In this document: in pieces, positions 23,246 through 32,387 of the stretch
Layout: every line of letters begins with the position of its first letter
Numbering within the stretch: position 1 is the first letter of the stretch
From: Variovorax sp. RA8
GTDB taxonomy: Bacteria > Pseudomonadota > Gammaproteobacteria > Burkholderiales > Burkholderiaceae_C
NCBI RefSeq assembly: GCF_901827175.1
Contig: NZ_LR594662.1
Location: 5,270,001 to 5,334,000 of the forward strand
Reading direction: 5' to 3'
Length of the DNA: 64,000 nt
The notes under the pieces: generated by a model
Database searches by the model: none
Told to the model about the DNA's origin: nothing
Seen by the model: only the letters and a program-made list of their open reading frames with translations
Translations under genes and position numbers: made by a program

Positions 23246-24189
23246 CTGTCGCCTTTCTTCTTCAATGTTGATTCAAGTTTTTGAGCCAAGCTCATGCTGT
23301 TGTGAATATTGATGAGCGGACCGTCCTCATCATCTTCTTCTGCATAGTCCAAAGCTGACATTGTTTGATTGTCCAGCTTCTCAAGATCCAAGCCTTCATC
23401 CAGCAAGGCTGTCACGAACTCTTTGTAGTGCTGGGGATGGTCAAAACACCATTGATTCAGTCCGAGGACATGAGCCAGACTGTAGCCACTGAGATTGTTG
23501 GCAGTGTTGATGTTCATGCCATTCTTTAAAAGCAGGTGGATGGCTTGGATGAAAGGCTGATGATTTTGGAGCTTGCCAAAGATTGTTTGATGGTAGAACC
23601 AGTAGGCAACATCAAACGTTTTGGCTTTGTCCTTGAGCAACTCGCTGGCTCTGGGCAAGTCTTTTATGAGGCATTCTGAAAGCTCTGCCATGTCCTCCAT
23701 GGCGTTGCCCATGTTGACGATTCTGAAACTCGTGGGGGTGGCTTCAGGATCGCCCTCCTCGTGCTTGATTGCAGCCTCAAGGGAGAGCTTCAAACCATCT
23801 GGATAGGTGAACACTGGGAAAGCTGTGGAGCCTTCTAAAAAGTAGCTTCTCAGGCCTTTAACCGATGCCTCTGAAGTGTTGGTTACCGTTCTTTTCTTCA
23901 GCCATTCACGAACATGGCCGACTTGGTAGCGAACATTCTTAGGATTGCTCAAGTACTGTGGACCTGAGCCTTTGCTTCGCCAAGATTTCACCGTGGGGAC
24001 GGCTTCACCAATCCAGTCAGCAAGGGTCTTTTCATCTATGTACCGCTGGTCATCCCACTGGCTATAGTTCTGTTCCTTGGCAGGCTTAGCAGAGGGCTGT
24101 TTTGCTGCTTCAACGATAGCCAGTAGTTGGCCTGCGCTCAGTAGTGCATCAGGCGGCAGTGCCTTGAGAATTTCTGCAAGAGAAGTCAT
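23242..24189 (-). CDS. HTH domain-ankyrin repeat protein, first gene of the operon
   Basis: The 315-aa protein has a MerR/AlpA-like winged HTH at about 50-97 (Y-I-D-E-K-T-L-A-D-W-I-G...V-P-T-V-K-S-W-R, then V-R-Y...V-R-E-W-L). The C-terminal half has at least two ankyrin-like repeats (L-L-K-N-G-M-N-I-N-T-A-N-N and L-L-D-E-G-L-D-L-E-K-L-D-N-Q-T-M-S-A-L-D-Y-A). The HTH suggests DNA binding near the operon, and the ankyrins protein sensing. As the promoter-proximal gene it is the likely regulator of the system. It is the first island gene inside the tRNA junction. Confidence 0.75.
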   Translation of the reverse strand: MTSLAEILKALPPDALLSAGQLLAIVEAAKQPSAKPAKEQNYSQWDDQRYIDEKTLADWIGEAVPTVKSWRSKGSGPQYLSNPKNVRYQVGHVREWLKKRTVTNTSEASVKGLRSYFLEGSTAFPVFTYPDGLKLSLEAAIKHEEGDPEATPTSFRIVNMGNAMEDMAELSECLIKDLPRASELLKDKAKTFDVAYWFYHQTIFGKLQNHQPFIQAIHLLLKNGMNINTANNLSGYSLAHVLGLNQWCFDHPQHYKEFVTALLDEGLDLEKLDNQTMSALDYAEEDDEDGPLINIHNSMSLAQKLESTLKKKGDR

Positions 24190-24257
24190 CCCTCATTGTG
24201 AATGGACAACCCGCTTTTTCGCTGACAAATGCTTACTTTTGGTGCGACAAGGGAACG

Positions 24258-24298
24258 AAAAAAAGCCGCTGCAAGTATCACCTTACAACGGCTTTTTA
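24258..24298. terminator. Strong bidirectional terminator between island tRNA and operon
   Basis: A 16-bp stem (AAAAAGCCG... with ...CGGCTTTTT, two G-T pairs) around a 6-nt loop, with T/A runs on both sides. On the minus strand it ends the tRNA transcript before the HTH-ankyrin gene. Confidence 0.85.
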
Positions 24299-24303
24299 GA
24301 GGT

Positions 24304-24382
24304 TGGTAGGCCCCCCGTGAGTCGAACACGGCACCAACAAATTATGAGTTTGCTGCTCTAACCAAGCATGAGCTAGGGGCCC
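24304..24382 (-). tRNA. Island-borne tRNA with CAT anticodon (Met or Ile2)
   Basis: A complete 79-nt tRNA. The acceptor is GGGCCCC/GGGGCCT (first pair G-U), discriminator A, CCA encoded. The D arm GCTC/GAGC has GG in the loop, the anticodon stem is GCAAA/TTTGT with loop CTCATAA, and the T arm CCGTG/CACGG has loop TTCGACT. CAT could be elongator Met or lysidine-modified Ile2; identity elements do not decide it for me. It is 140 bp from the disrupted chromosomal tRNA and differs from it in both acceptor and anticodon stems, so it came with the island. Confidence 0.88.
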
Positions 24383-24522
24383 AGATTTTCAATTATCCCA
24401 CTGCGTCAGGGGGAACCATGCCAGTCATCGGGTGCGTTGCCTATATGTAGCCTAGGCTTTTTGTCGCTTTTTCCAGATGCTGTAAGTTGTTGATTTTGCT
24501 CGATAAAACTTAACAGGGCTGG

Positions 24523-24564
24523 GGATTATGAGTCCGCTGCTCTAACCAGCTGAGCTAACGGCCC
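24523..24564 (-). pseudogene. 5' half of chromosomal tRNA-Met, cut at the anticodon
   Basis: On the minus strand this reads as a betaproteobacterial tRNA-Met(CAT) from its first base through acceptor 5' strand, D arm, anticodon stem and loop. It then leaves the tRNA three bases into the 3' anticodon stem, and the following sequence forms no T arm. The missing 3' half should lie at the island's other end if this is an insertion. Confidence 0.8.
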
Positions 24565-24600
24565 ACGCAGGAGCGATTCTAGTGGGCGGCTTCCCTGCCC

Positions 24601-25605
24601 CTATTTGCGGTGGCTCAGCGCGTTGGTCACGAGCTTCGACGTGATGTCGACGATCTGGATCATCCGGTCGTAAGGCATGCGCGTCGGCCCGATGACGCCC
24701 AGCGTTCCCACCACCTCGCCATCGACCTCGTAGTTCGCGCTGACGATCGAGAGATCGTCGAAGGGCACAACCTGGCTTTCCCCACCAATGAAGATGCGCA
24801 CGCCTTCGGCCTTGCTCGAGACGTCGAGCAGGCGAAGCAACTGCGCTTTCTGCTCGAAGAGCTCGAAGGCCCGGCGCAGGTGGCTCATGTCGCCGGAGAA
24901 ATCGGTGACCGACAGCAGGTTGCGCTCGCCCGCGATCACCACTTCTTCCTGCGCCTCCGTCAGCACCTCTGAACTGACCTGCACCGCCGCCTGCATCAGA
25001 GCGCCAATCTCTCCGCGCAGCTGCTCCATCTCGGATTGCAGCCGGTCGCGCACCTGTTCGATCGACAGGCCGGCGAAATGCGCATTGATGTAGTTCGAGG
25101 CTTCGACCAGCTGCGACTGCGAGTAGTCGACCTCGGGAAAGATTACGCGGTTCTGCACGTCGCCATCGGGCGAGACGATGATCACCAGCAGGCGGCGATC
25201 GGACAACCGCAGGAACTCGATCTGCCGGAACACCGAGGCGCGCCGCGGCGCCATCACCACGCCGACGAACTGCGACAGGTTCGAGAGCAAATGGGCCGCA
25301 TTGGCGATCACCTTCTGCGGCTGGTCGGGCGGCAGGCTGGGCGCCGCGAACTGCTCGCGCTGCGCAGTCAGCATGGTGTCGACGAACAGGCGATAGCCTC
25401 GCGCCGTGGGAATGCGGCCCGCCGAGGTGTGAGGACTGGCAATGAGCCCGAGCCCCTCCAGGTCGGACATGACATTGCGAATGGTCGCAGGCGAGAGCTC
25501 AAGCCCCGAAGCCCGGGAGAGCGTACGGGAGCCCACCGGTTGCCCTTCGGCGATGTAGCGCTCGACCAGTGTCTTGAGCAGCAACTTGGCGCGGTCGTCC
25601 AGCAT
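24601..25605 (-). CDS. hrcA: Heat-inducible transcription repressor HrcA
   Basis: The 334-aa protein, full length for the family, has an N-terminal winged HTH ([14 protein letters not shown] near residue 35) and a C-terminal GAF-like dimerisation domain ([10 protein letters not shown] near the end). HrcA binds CIRCE operators and represses groE/dnaK genes with GroEL as cofactor. No CIRCE palindrome is visible in the 28-bp gap to nadK. It is the first intact chromosomal gene beside the island, divergent from nadK. Confidence 0.95.
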   Translation of the reverse strand: MLDDRAKLLLKTLVERYIAEGQPVGSRTLSRASGLELSPATIRNVMSDLEGLGLIASPHTSAGRIPTARGYRLFVDTMLTAQREQFAAPSLPPDQPQKVIANAAHLLSNLSQFVGVVMAPRRASVFRQIEFLRLSDRRLLVIIVSPDGDVQNRVIFPEVDYSQSQLVEASNYINAHFAGLSIEQVRDRLQSEMEQLRGEIGALMQAAVQVSSEVLTEAQEEVVIAGERNLLSVTDFSGDMSHLRRAFELFEQKAQLLRLLDVSSKAEGVRIFIGGESQVVPFDDLSIVSANYEVDGEVVGTLGVIGPTRMPYDRMIQIVDITSKLVTNALSHRK

Positions 25606-25633
25606 TGAAAGATTTTAGTGTTGTAATTTACCG

Positions 25634-26530
25634 ATGACATCCAGCTTCCGGCGCGTTGCATTGATCGGCAAGTACCAGGCTTCTGGCGCGCGAGCGCCGG
25701 CCGGCGCTCTGGACGAGATCATGGAAGGCATCGGCGCCTTTCTCGAATCCCAGGGCTGCGAGGTCTTCGTAGAGCAGCCGGACGAGGGCGAGACGGCGCA
25801 GACCCGCTATGCCGGCCTGTCGGTCGAGGAGATCGGCCGGCAATGCGATCTGGGCCTGGTGGTGGGCGGCGACGGCACGATGCTCGGCATCGGGCGCCAA
25901 CTCGCATGCTACGGCCTGCCGCTGATCGGCATCAACCGCGGGCGGCTGGGCTTCATTACCGACATCGCGCTGAACGACTACCAGACCGTGCTGATCCCGA
26001 TGCTGGCCGGCGACTACGAGGAAGACCACCGCAGCCTCATGCAGGCGAATGTGGTGCGCAAAGGGCTCTCGGTGTTCAATGCGCTCGCCATGAACGACGT
26101 GGTCGTCAACCGCGGCGCCACCTCGGGCATGGTGGAGCTCCGGGTTTCGGTCGGCCATCACTTTGTCGCCAACCATCGCGCCGACGGCATCATCATCGCG
26201 TCGCCCACCGGGTCCACCGCGTACGCGCTGTCTGCCGGAGGCCCGTTGCTGCATCCGGCCGTGCCGGGCTGGGTGATGGTGCCGATCGCTCCGCACTCGC
26301 TCTCCAACCGCCCGATCCTGCTGCCGGACGCGGACGAGGTCTCGATCGAGCTGGTCGGCGGGCGCGACGCGAGTGCCAATTTCGACATGCAGTCGCTGGC
26401 GACCATGGCCATCGGCGACCAGATCGTGGTCCGGCGCTCCGAGTACCGCGTGCGCTTCCTGCACCCCCGAGGCTGGAGCTATTTCGACACGCTGCGCAAG
26501 AAACTGCATTGGAACGAAGGAGGTTCCTGA
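25634..26530 (+). CDS. nadK: NAD kinase
   Basis: The 298-aa protein has the hallmark G-G-D-G-T (near 76-80), N-R-G-R-L-G-F and S-P-T-G-S-T-A-Y motifs of the NAD kinase fold. It phosphorylates NAD to NADP using ATP or polyphosphate. It starts 28 bp from the divergent hrcA start in a short AT-rich spacer that probably holds both promoters. The dispersed repeat follows 3 bp after its stop, then recN. Confidence 0.95.
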   Translation: MTSSFRRVALIGKYQASGARAPAGALDEIMEGIGAFLESQGCEVFVEQPDEGETAQTRYAGLSVEEIGRQCDLGLVVGGDGTMLGIGRQLACYGLPLIGINRGRLGFITDIALNDYQTVLIPMLAGDYEEDHRSLMQANVVRKGLSVFNALAMNDVVVNRGATSGMVELRVSVGHHFVANHRADGIIIASPTGSTAYALSAGGPLLHPAVPGWVMVPIAPHSLSNRPILLPDADEVSIELVGGRDASANFDMQSLATMAIGDQIVVRRSEYRVRFLHPRGWSYFDTLRKKLHWNEGGS

Positions 26531-26533
26531 TCC

Positions 26534-26600
26534 ATGAGCCGCACGGCCGCCCCGAAGGCGAATAGCACCGTAGCCGAAGGCGAAGGCACTTTGGTGAGCC
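26534..26600 (+). repeat. Dispersed chromosomal repeat, copy A
   Basis: This copy of about 67 bp starts ATGAGCCGCACGGCCG, has a GGCGAATAGCACCG centre and ends GTGAGCC. It lies between nadK and recN. Further copies are at 28358, 40047 and 53784-53842. Confidence 0.8.
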
Positions 26601-26672
26601 CGCACGCTCGACCGGGTCGTCGCCCCTCGCAGGCGCGCCCTGCGCCCTCCGGCATTCCGAGCGGGCATTGAC

Positions 26673-28361
26673 ATGGCACTGCGACGCATCGCCTTGCGCG
26701 ATTTCGTGATCGTGCGTGCACTCGAACTCGACTTGGCCGCCGGCTTCACCGTGCTGACCGGCGAGACCGGCGCCGGCAAGTCGATCCTGATCGACGCGCT
26801 GCAATTGGCACTCGGCAATCGTGCGGACGCCGGCGCAGTGCGCGAGGGCGCGGAACGCCTCGACGTCAGCGCCGAGTTCGATGCCGAGCCTACCCTCGCC
26901 GCTTGGCTGGACGAAGGCGGCTTCGAGGCCGGCGAGGCACTGCTGCTGCGCCGGACGGTCGATCTCCAAGGCCGCAGCCGCGGGTGGATCAACGGCAGCC
27001 CGGCCACCGCCACGCAGTTGCGCGAACTCGGCGACCGGCTGCTCGACATCCACGGCCAGCACGCCTGGCAGAGCCTGACACGTCCCGATGCCGTGCGCGG
27101 GTTGCTCGACGCCTATGCCGGCGCCGAAGATGCGGTTGCCGTCCTCGCTCAGGCCTGGCAAGGATGGCGCCACGCCATTGCGGCGTTGGACAAGGCACGC
27201 TCGGCCCAGGATTCGCTGCAGCGCGAGCGCGAACGCCTCCAGTGGCAGGTGGGCGAAGTCATGAAGCTCGCGCCGGGTGCCGATGAGTGGGAAGAACTCT
27301 CGGCCAGCCATACCCGCATCTCCAACGCGCAGGCGCTTATCGACGCCGCCGAAGGCGCCTGTGGCGCACTGGAAGACGACGAGAGCGGCGCGCTCGCAGC
27401 GCTGAGCCGGGCCGTCACGCTTCTGCGGGACTGCGAGCACATCGAGCCCGCCTTCAAGGAATTGGGCGAAGTGCTGGCCTCGAGCGTGGCCCAGGCTTCC
27501 GATGCCGCGCATTCCCTGCACGGCTATCTGCGCCAGGCCGACACGGACCCGCAACGGCTCGCCGAGCTGGACGAGCGGATGGGCCTGTGGATGTCGCTCG
27601 CCCGCCGCTACAAGCGCACCCCGGCCGAGCTGCCCTCGCTGCTCGCCAGCTGGCAGGCTGAGCTGCAGGCCCTGGACGCCCAAAGCGACCTGGAGGCGCT
27701 GGAGCGCGCCGAGCAGGCCGCGCAACAGGCCTACCTGAAAGAGGCCAGGGCCCTGAGCAAGGCACGCAAGCAGGCCGCCCCGCGATTGGCACAGGCGGTG
27801 ACGCAGGCCATGCAAGGCCTCGGCATGCAGGGTGGACGCTTCGAGGTTTCGCTGGAAACGCTGGCCGAGCCCGCCCGCCACGGACTCGAGGACGTCGCCT
27901 TCCTGGTCGCCGGCCATCCGGGCAGCACGCCACGCGCGATCGGCAAGGTGGCCTCCGGCGGCGAGCTCTCGCGCATTGCGCTGGCGATCGCGGTCACTAC
28001 CAGCCAGCTTGGCGCCGCGCAGACCTTGATATTCGACGAGGTCGACGCCGGCGTCGGTGGCGCCGTGGCCGAGACCGTCGGCCGTCTCATGAAGCAGTTG
28101 GGCCGCGATCGCCAGGTGCTGGCGGTGACCCATCTGCCGCAGGTGGCCGCCTGCGCCGATCACCACCTGCTGGTCGCCAAGCAGCAGACGAGCGCGAAGA
28201 GCCGGGGCGGTATCCGGACCGAGAGCAGCGTGTCGGTGCTCGACGACGACACCCGCACCCGCGAAATCGCTCGCATGCTGGGCGGCGAGCGCGTGTCGCA
28301 GACTTCGCTCGCGCATGCGCGAGAAATGCTGGGCAAGAAGACGCCGGAGGTTTCGGCATGA
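26673..28361 (+). CDS. recN: DNA repair protein RecN
   Basis: The 562-aa SMC-like ATPase has Walker A G-E-T-G-A-G-K-S (near 30), a central coiled coil, then C-terminal signature V-A-S-G-G-E-L-S-R and Walker B L-I-F-D-E-V-D. RecN acts in double-strand break repair and sister cohesion and is SOS-induced in many bacteria. Its stop overlaps the rapZ ATG (ATGA), and that overlap is exactly where a dispersed-repeat copy begins. Confidence 0.95.
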   Translation: MALRRIALRDFVIVRALELDLAAGFTVLTGETGAGKSILIDALQLALGNRADAGAVREGAERLDVSAEFDAEPTLAAWLDEGGFEAGEALLLRRTVDLQGRSRGWINGSPATATQLRELGDRLLDIHGQHAWQSLTRPDAVRGLLDAYAGAEDAVAVLAQAWQGWRHAIAALDKARSAQDSLQRERERLQWQVGEVMKLAPGADEWEELSASHTRISNAQALIDAAEGACGALEDDESGALAALSRAVTLLRDCEHIEPAFKELGEVLASSVAQASDAAHSLHGYLRQADTDPQRLAELDERMGLWMSLARRYKRTPAELPSLLASWQAELQALDAQSDLEALERAEQAAQQAYLKEARALSKARKQAAPRLAQAVTQAMQGLGMQGGRFEVSLETLAEPARHGLEDVAFLVAGHPGSTPRAIGKVASGGELSRIALAIAVTTSQLGAAQTLIFDEVDAGVGGAVAETVGRLMKQLGRDRQVLAVTHLPQVAACADHHLLVAKQQTSAKSRGGIRTESSVSVLDDDTRTREIARMLGGERVSQTSLAHAREMLGKKTPEVSA

Positions 28362-28424
28362 GCCGCACGGCCGCTCCGACGGCGAATAGCACCGCAGCCG
28401 AAGGCGAAGGAACTCCAGTGAGCC
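28358..28424 (+). repeat. Dispersed chromosomal repeat, copy B (inside rapZ 5' end)
   Basis: Full-length copy. Its first bases supply the recN stop codon and an ATG, and its last seven bases (GTGAGCC) supply the probable rapZ GTG start. Confidence 0.85.
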
Positions 28425-29296
28425 TGGAACTGGTGCTGATCACCGGCATGTCCGGCTCGGGCAAGTCCGTCGCCCTGCACGCGCTCGAAGACGCAGGCTA
28501 CTACTGCGTCGACAACCTGCCGCCCGAGCTCCTCATGCCCTTCATCGCCCTGCAGCGCGAGCAGCAGGCGGGACGCGTGGCAATCGCGATGGATGTTCGC
28601 AGCGGCGTCTCGCTGCCGCTGGTGCCGCAGCAGCTCGAGCGGCTACGCAACGAGGGCGTGTCGCTGCGTTCGCTGTTTCTCGACTCGACCACCGATGCGC
28701 TGGTGCGCCGTTATTCGGAAACCCGTCGCCGCCATCCCCTGTCGCGCCACGATGGCCGCACGGATGCGCCGGAACAGCAGCGCGTCCTGGTGCAGGCCAT
28801 CGAGCTTGAACGCGAGTTGCTGGCCGAGCTGCGCGACGGTGCAGACGTGATAGACACCAGCATCATCCGGCCGGCGCAGCTGCAGAGCTACATCAAGGCG
28901 CTGATTGCCGCGCCCGAGAGCGCACTCACGCTGGTCTTCGAGTCCTTTGCCTTCAAGCGCGGCGTGCCGCTCGATGCCGACTACGTGTTCGACGTGCGGA
29001 TGCTTCCCAACCCGCACTACGTGCCCACGCTCCGGCCCTTGACCGGCCGGGACGCGCCCGTGATCGACTGGCTGCGCGAACACGAGGACGTCGCGCGCAT
29101 GCAGGGCGACATCGAGCAGTTCCTTCATCGCTGGCTCGATGCGTTGGCACGGGACCATCGCAGCTACGTGACCGTGGCGATCGGGTGCACCGGCGGGCAG
29201 CACCGCTCGGTGTTCTTGGTGGAACAGCTGGCCCGCGGCTTCAGCACACGCTGGGCCGCCCTCAAGCGGCACCGCGAGCTGGACGCCTTGAGCTAG
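28358..29296 (+). CDS. rapZ: RNase adapter protein RapZ
   Basis: P-loop G-M-S-G-S-G-K-S starts near residue 31 of the 312-aa frame. The conserved C-terminal G-C-T-G-G-Q-H-R-S is present. In enterics RapZ links GlmZ/GlmY small RNAs to RNase E; in other bacteria it is an NTP-binding regulator. The first 20 residues are translated from a dispersed repeat. Family members normally start near L-E-L-V-L-I-T-G, so the GTG at 28418, preceded by GAAGG, is a likely alternative start (292 aa). It is convergent with mutY, sharing 4 bp at the stops. Confidence 0.9.
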   Translation: MSRTAAPTANSTAAEGEGTPVSLELVLITGMSGSGKSVALHALEDAGYYCVDNLPPELLMPFIALQREQQAGRVAIAMDVRSGVSLPLVPQQLERLRNEGVSLRSLFLDSTTDALVRRYSETRRRHPLSRHDGRTDAPEQQRVLVQAIELERELLAELRDGADVIDTSIIRPAQLQSYIKALIAAPESALTLVFESFAFKRGVPLDADYVFDVRMLPNPHYVPTLRPLTGRDAPVIDWLREHEDVARMQGDIEQFLHRWLDALARDHRSYVTVAIGCTGGQHRSVFLVEQLARGFSTRWAALKRHRELDALS

Positions 29297-30366
29297 TCGC
29301 CGGTCGCGAGCAGCTTGCGCACCGGTGCCGGCAGGCCGAGCACCGGCCATTCGCCGGCCTCGAACCAGCGTCCCGACCCGGTCGGCGGGCGCTCGGCCGC
29401 ATACGCCACGGACACCGGATGCAGGTGCAGGTCCTTGTGCGTGAGCACGTGCAGGAAGGCCGGATCGTCCTGCGCGACACAGCGCGCATCGGGCGCGAGC
29501 TCGTCCAGCAGCAAGGCGCGGCTCTCATAGACCGGCAGGCAGTAGAGGCCGGCCCAGATCCCACGCGACGGGCGCTTCTCCAGCCACACGCGCCCCTTCG
29601 TGTCGAGCGCCTTCAGCATCCACAGGGATTGCGCGCTGCGCCGCAGCTTGCGCGTCTTGATCGGAAAGCGCTCCGGCGCGCCCGCTCGCCGCCCCGCACA
29701 CAGCTCGCTGGCCGGGCAGATCATGCAGCTGGGCTTGCGCGGCAGGCAGACGGTGGCGCCCAGGTCCATCAGCCCCTGCGTGTAGCCGGCGATGGCTCCC
29801 TGCTGGGCGGGCGGCGGCAGCAGTTCCGTCGCCAGGGCCCACAGCGCTTTCTCCTGTGTCGAGGACGCCAGGTCGCCTTCGAAGCCCAGCACCCGCGTCA
29901 GCACCCGCTTCACGTTGCCGTCGAGGATCGCCACCCGCTCGCCGAAGCAGAAAGCGGCAATGGCAGCGGCGGTGGAGCGGCCGATGCCTGGCAGCGTCTG
30001 CAGCTCGGCCGCCGTCCGCGGGAAAGCGCCGCCGAAGCGCGAGACCACGTCCTGGGCGCACTGGTGCATGTTGCGCGCGCGGCTGTAATAGCCCAGGCCG
30101 CTCCACAGGCCCAGCACCTCGTCTTCGCTGCCTGCGGCCAGGGTCTGCACCGTCGGAAAGCGTTCGAGAAAGCGGGCGAAGTAGCCCAGCACGGTCGAGA
30201 CCTGGGTCTGCTGGAGCATGACCTCCGACAGCCAAACGCGGTACGGGTCGTGGGTGTTCTGCCACGGCAGCTCGCTGCGCCCGTGGCTGCGCTGCCAGGC
30301 CACGACGCGCGCGGCAAAGTCCGCCGGCAGCCCCTGGGCCGCCGATTTCCGATCTTCAGGCGGCAC
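29293..30366 (-). CDS. mutY: A/G-specific adenine glycosylase MutY
   Basis: The 357-aa protein starts with the family motif [22 protein letters not shown]. It also has the helix-hairpin-helix [12 protein letters not shown], the catalytic aspartate region, a 4Fe-4S cluster (C-x6-C-x2-C-x5-C) and a C-terminal NUDIX-like oxoG-recognition domain. It removes A opposite 8-oxoG. mutM, another GO-system gene, lies 2 kb away beyond the dynamin-like gene. Confidence 0.95.
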   Translation of the reverse strand: MPPEDRKSAAQGLPADFAARVVAWQRSHGRSELPWQNTHDPYRVWLSEVMLQQTQVSTVLGYFARFLERFPTVQTLAAGSEDEVLGLWSGLGYYSRARNMHQCAQDVVSRFGGAFPRTAAELQTLPGIGRSTAAAIAAFCFGERVAILDGNVKRVLTRVLGFEGDLASSTQEKALWALATELLPPPAQQGAIAGYTQGLMDLGATVCLPRKPSCMICPASELCAGRRAGAPERFPIKTRKLRRSAQSLWMLKALDTKGRVWLEKRPSRGIWAGLYCLPVYESRALLLDELAPDARCVAQDDPAFLHVLTHKDLHLHPVSVAYAAERPPTGSGRWFEAGEWPVLGLPAPVRKLLATGD

Positions 30367-32317
30367 TGAGTTCGCTGCGCGCGGCGGCCGAGGAGGGCGC
30401 CTCGTTGCTCGTCAGCAGCGCCGTGAACTCGCGCAGGCGCACGTGCAGCTCGGCCAGGCCCACCTCCTGGGCAGCGAGCTCGGTCAGGCGCTCGTCAAGG
30501 TTGCCCGCGGCGCTCTGGATGCGCTCGATCGCCTCGATGCGCTTGGTAAAGTTGCGGCGGCGTTCCTTGAGCTGCGCGTCGAGCTGGGCGCCGGCGCCCT
30601 TGCTCCAACGCTCCACCTCGGTCATGGCCGCCTCGTTGACCACGCGCAGCCGGCTGGCCAGCGCGCGCACGAGCTTGTCGCAGAAGTCGGGTTGCGCCAG
30701 CTTCAACACGTTGCCGATGCCGAGGTAGTGGATGTGGCTGCGCTCGATCTGGCTCAGCTGCTCCTGGAAGCCCGTCAGGTCGGGCTCGGCCGGCGCCTGC
30801 AGCGCGAAGCCATGCTCGGCATTGAGCTGGCGGAAGGTGGCGTGCAGCATCGACTGGATCTCGGCGGTGGTCGCCTGCACCTCGCGAAGGTTGTTGCGCA
30901 GCGCATCGAAGGTTGCGCCGTACACCTTGCGCACGTTGAACTTGATGCCGGGCCGCTTGAGCGCGGAGGACAGGCGAGCCATGTCGGCCTTGAGCGCAGT
31001 GCTGCCCAGCACTGCGTACACCTCGCGCAGCAGCTTGCCCTGCACCGAGCGCAGCGCCAGGATGCGGGTGTTGCTGCCCTCGAACTCGGCCTGCTCCTGC
31101 TCGATGCGGGTGCGCATGTGGCGGATGACCGACACGTTCTTGCCGCGCAGGCCCTGCAACTCGAGTGCCTGCTCCGACAGGTCGCGCTGACGCACCTTGA
31201 GGATGCGCGCCGCCTCGGCCTGCAAAGCAGAGATGCCGGCGTCCACCGCCAGCCGCAGCATGCGCTCGCGCTTGCCGAGCAGGCCCTCGCCCAGCACGGA
31301 TTCAAGTGCAGGCAGCCGGCTCGCCTGCAGCAACGGCACGTCGCGGCGGATCTTGGCCTGCAGGCCCTTTTGCGCCGACACCGGAAGCACCTGTGTGAGC
31401 GGCACGCCCAGCAGCTCAGCGGCGCCCTTGCGCTGACGCTGGATCTGGGCATCGATCTGGGCCGGCGTGCTCAGCGTGTCCCACATGGTGTCGATCTTGT
31501 TGAGCACCACGATGCGGGTCTCGCCCGGATCGCCCTCGGTGATCAGGTGCTCGCGCCAGATGGCGAGGTCGGAACGGGTCACGCCGGTGTCCGCGGCGAG
31601 GATGAAGACCACGGCGTGGGCCTGCGGAATCAGGCTCACCGTCAGTTCGGGCTCGGCGCCGATGGCGTTGAGGCCGGGGGTGTCGAGGATCACCAGGCCC
31701 TGCTCGAGCAGGGGGTGCGGCATGTTCAGCAGCGCGTGCCGCCAGCGCGGGATCTCGACCTGGCCCTCGCCATCGGGCACGGGATTGTCGTCGGGCGATT
31801 CGTCGCTCCAGAAGCCCAGCGAGCGCGCCTCGGCCAGCGGCACGCGCCGGACCTCGGCCACCTTGTTCATGGTCTGCGAGAGCTGTTCGGCGTCCTCGAC
31901 GTCGATCGGGATCTCGGTCCAGTGCTCGACCTTGTCGCGCCAATGAGCGAGCGAATGCGGCTCCAGCCGGGTTTCGATCGGCAGCAGCCTCAGGCAGGGA
32001 GCAAAACCGGCGTCGTAGCCCAATTCGGTGGGGCACATCGTCGTGCGGCCCGCGCTTGCCGGCATGATGCGGCGGCCATACGCAGCAAAGAAGATCGCGT
32101 TGATCAGCTCGGACTTGCCGCGCGAGAACTCGGCCACGAAGGCGACCATGACCTTGCTGGTGCGCATCTGCGATTCCAGCTCGCGCAGTCGCTCTGCCAC
32201 GCTCTGGTCGAGCAGTTCGTTCTCGTCCAGCCAGCGCGCCAGCCATTTGAGGCGGTGCGCAAAGTTGCGTCGCCAGGCACCGTGCTGGTCGAATTGCTGA
32301 TTGAATGAGCGAGTCAA
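30356..32317 (-). CDS. Dynamin-like GTPase
   Basis: The protein is about 653 aa. GTPase motifs are F-S-R-G-K-S-E-L-I-N-A-I (P-loop near residue 60), I-L-D-T-P-G-L-N-A (G3) and V-L-N-K-I-D (G4). A long helical and coiled C-terminal half follows, as in bacterial dynamin-like proteins that act on membranes. I chose the TTG at 32317 (L-T-R-S-F-N-Q-Q-F-D-Q-H-G), because the ATG at 32356 lies upstream of a TAATAT -10-like element that seems to be the gene's own promoter. The ATG gives 666 aa. Its 3' end overlaps the mutY start by 11 bp. Confidence 0.82.
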   Translation of the reverse strand: MTRSFNQQFDQHGAWRRNFAHRLKWLARWLDENELLDQSVAERLRELESQMRTSKVMVAFVAEFSRGKSELINAIFFAAYGRRIMPASAGRTTMCPTELGYDAGFAPCLRLLPIETRLEPHSLAHWRDKVEHWTEIPIDVEDAEQLSQTMNKVAEVRRVPLAEARSLGFWSDESPDDNPVPDGEGQVEIPRWRHALLNMPHPLLEQGLVILDTPGLNAIGAEPELTVSLIPQAHAVVFILAADTGVTRSDLAIWREHLITEGDPGETRIVVLNKIDTMWDTLSTPAQIDAQIQRQRKGAAELLGVPLTQVLPVSAQKGLQAKIRRDVPLLQASRLPALESVLGEGLLGKRERMLRLAVDAGISALQAEAARILKVRQRDLSEQALELQGLRGKNVSVIRHMRTRIEQEQAEFEGSNTRILALRSVQGKLLREVYAVLGSTALKADMARLSSALKRPGIKFNVRKVYGATFDALRNNLREVQATTAEIQSMLHATFRQLNAEHGFALQAPAEPDLTGFQEQLSQIERSHIHYLGIGNVLKLAQPDFCDKLVRALASRLRVVNEAAMTEVERWSKGAGAQLDAQLKERRRNFTKRIEAIERIQSAAGNLDERLTELAAQEVGLAELHVRLREFTALLTSNEAPSSAAARSELSAA

Positions 32318-32387
32318 GGGTGTGTAAGGGTTGCTTACAAATATTAGCACCCACATGGCGCTGGCGTGCCTGTAGTCTGCCGGGCTT

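Larger units (their letters stand above)
1..24522. mobile_element. AT-rich genomic island inserted in a tRNA-Met gene (left end outside window)
   Basis: Base composition and gene content change abruptly at about 24,520: AT-rich accessory genes to the left, GC-rich housekeeping genes to the right. The change coincides with a chromosomal tRNA-Met gene that stops just after its anticodon loop. Cargo includes a restriction-like operon, an HNH nuclease, umuDC, an SRAP gene, repeat proteins and an autotransporter. No integrase, transposase or second attachment site is visible, so the mobility type is unknown. The claim that it is an integrated element is inference from composition, cargo and the split tRNA. 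Confidence 0.8.

Noticed and set aside
1..24522. CRISPR array or insertion sequence on the island
   Set aside because: No regularly spaced direct repeats, no cas gene, no transposase frame and no terminal inverted repeats with target duplication are visible.
25606..25633. CIRCE operator in front of hrcA
   Set aside because: The 28-bp spacer contains no 9-bp inverted repeat of the CIRCE type; only AT-rich promoter-like sequence is seen.
26193..28316. Minus-strand open frame (707 codons) opposite recN
   Set aside because: recN on the other strand has all its motifs; the antisense product is low-complexity and unsupported.
30218..32308. Plus-strand open frame (696 codons) opposite mutY and the dynamin-like gene
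   Set aside because: A GC-rich shadow frame of two well-supported genes, with no recognisable motif and compositional bias typical of antisense translation.
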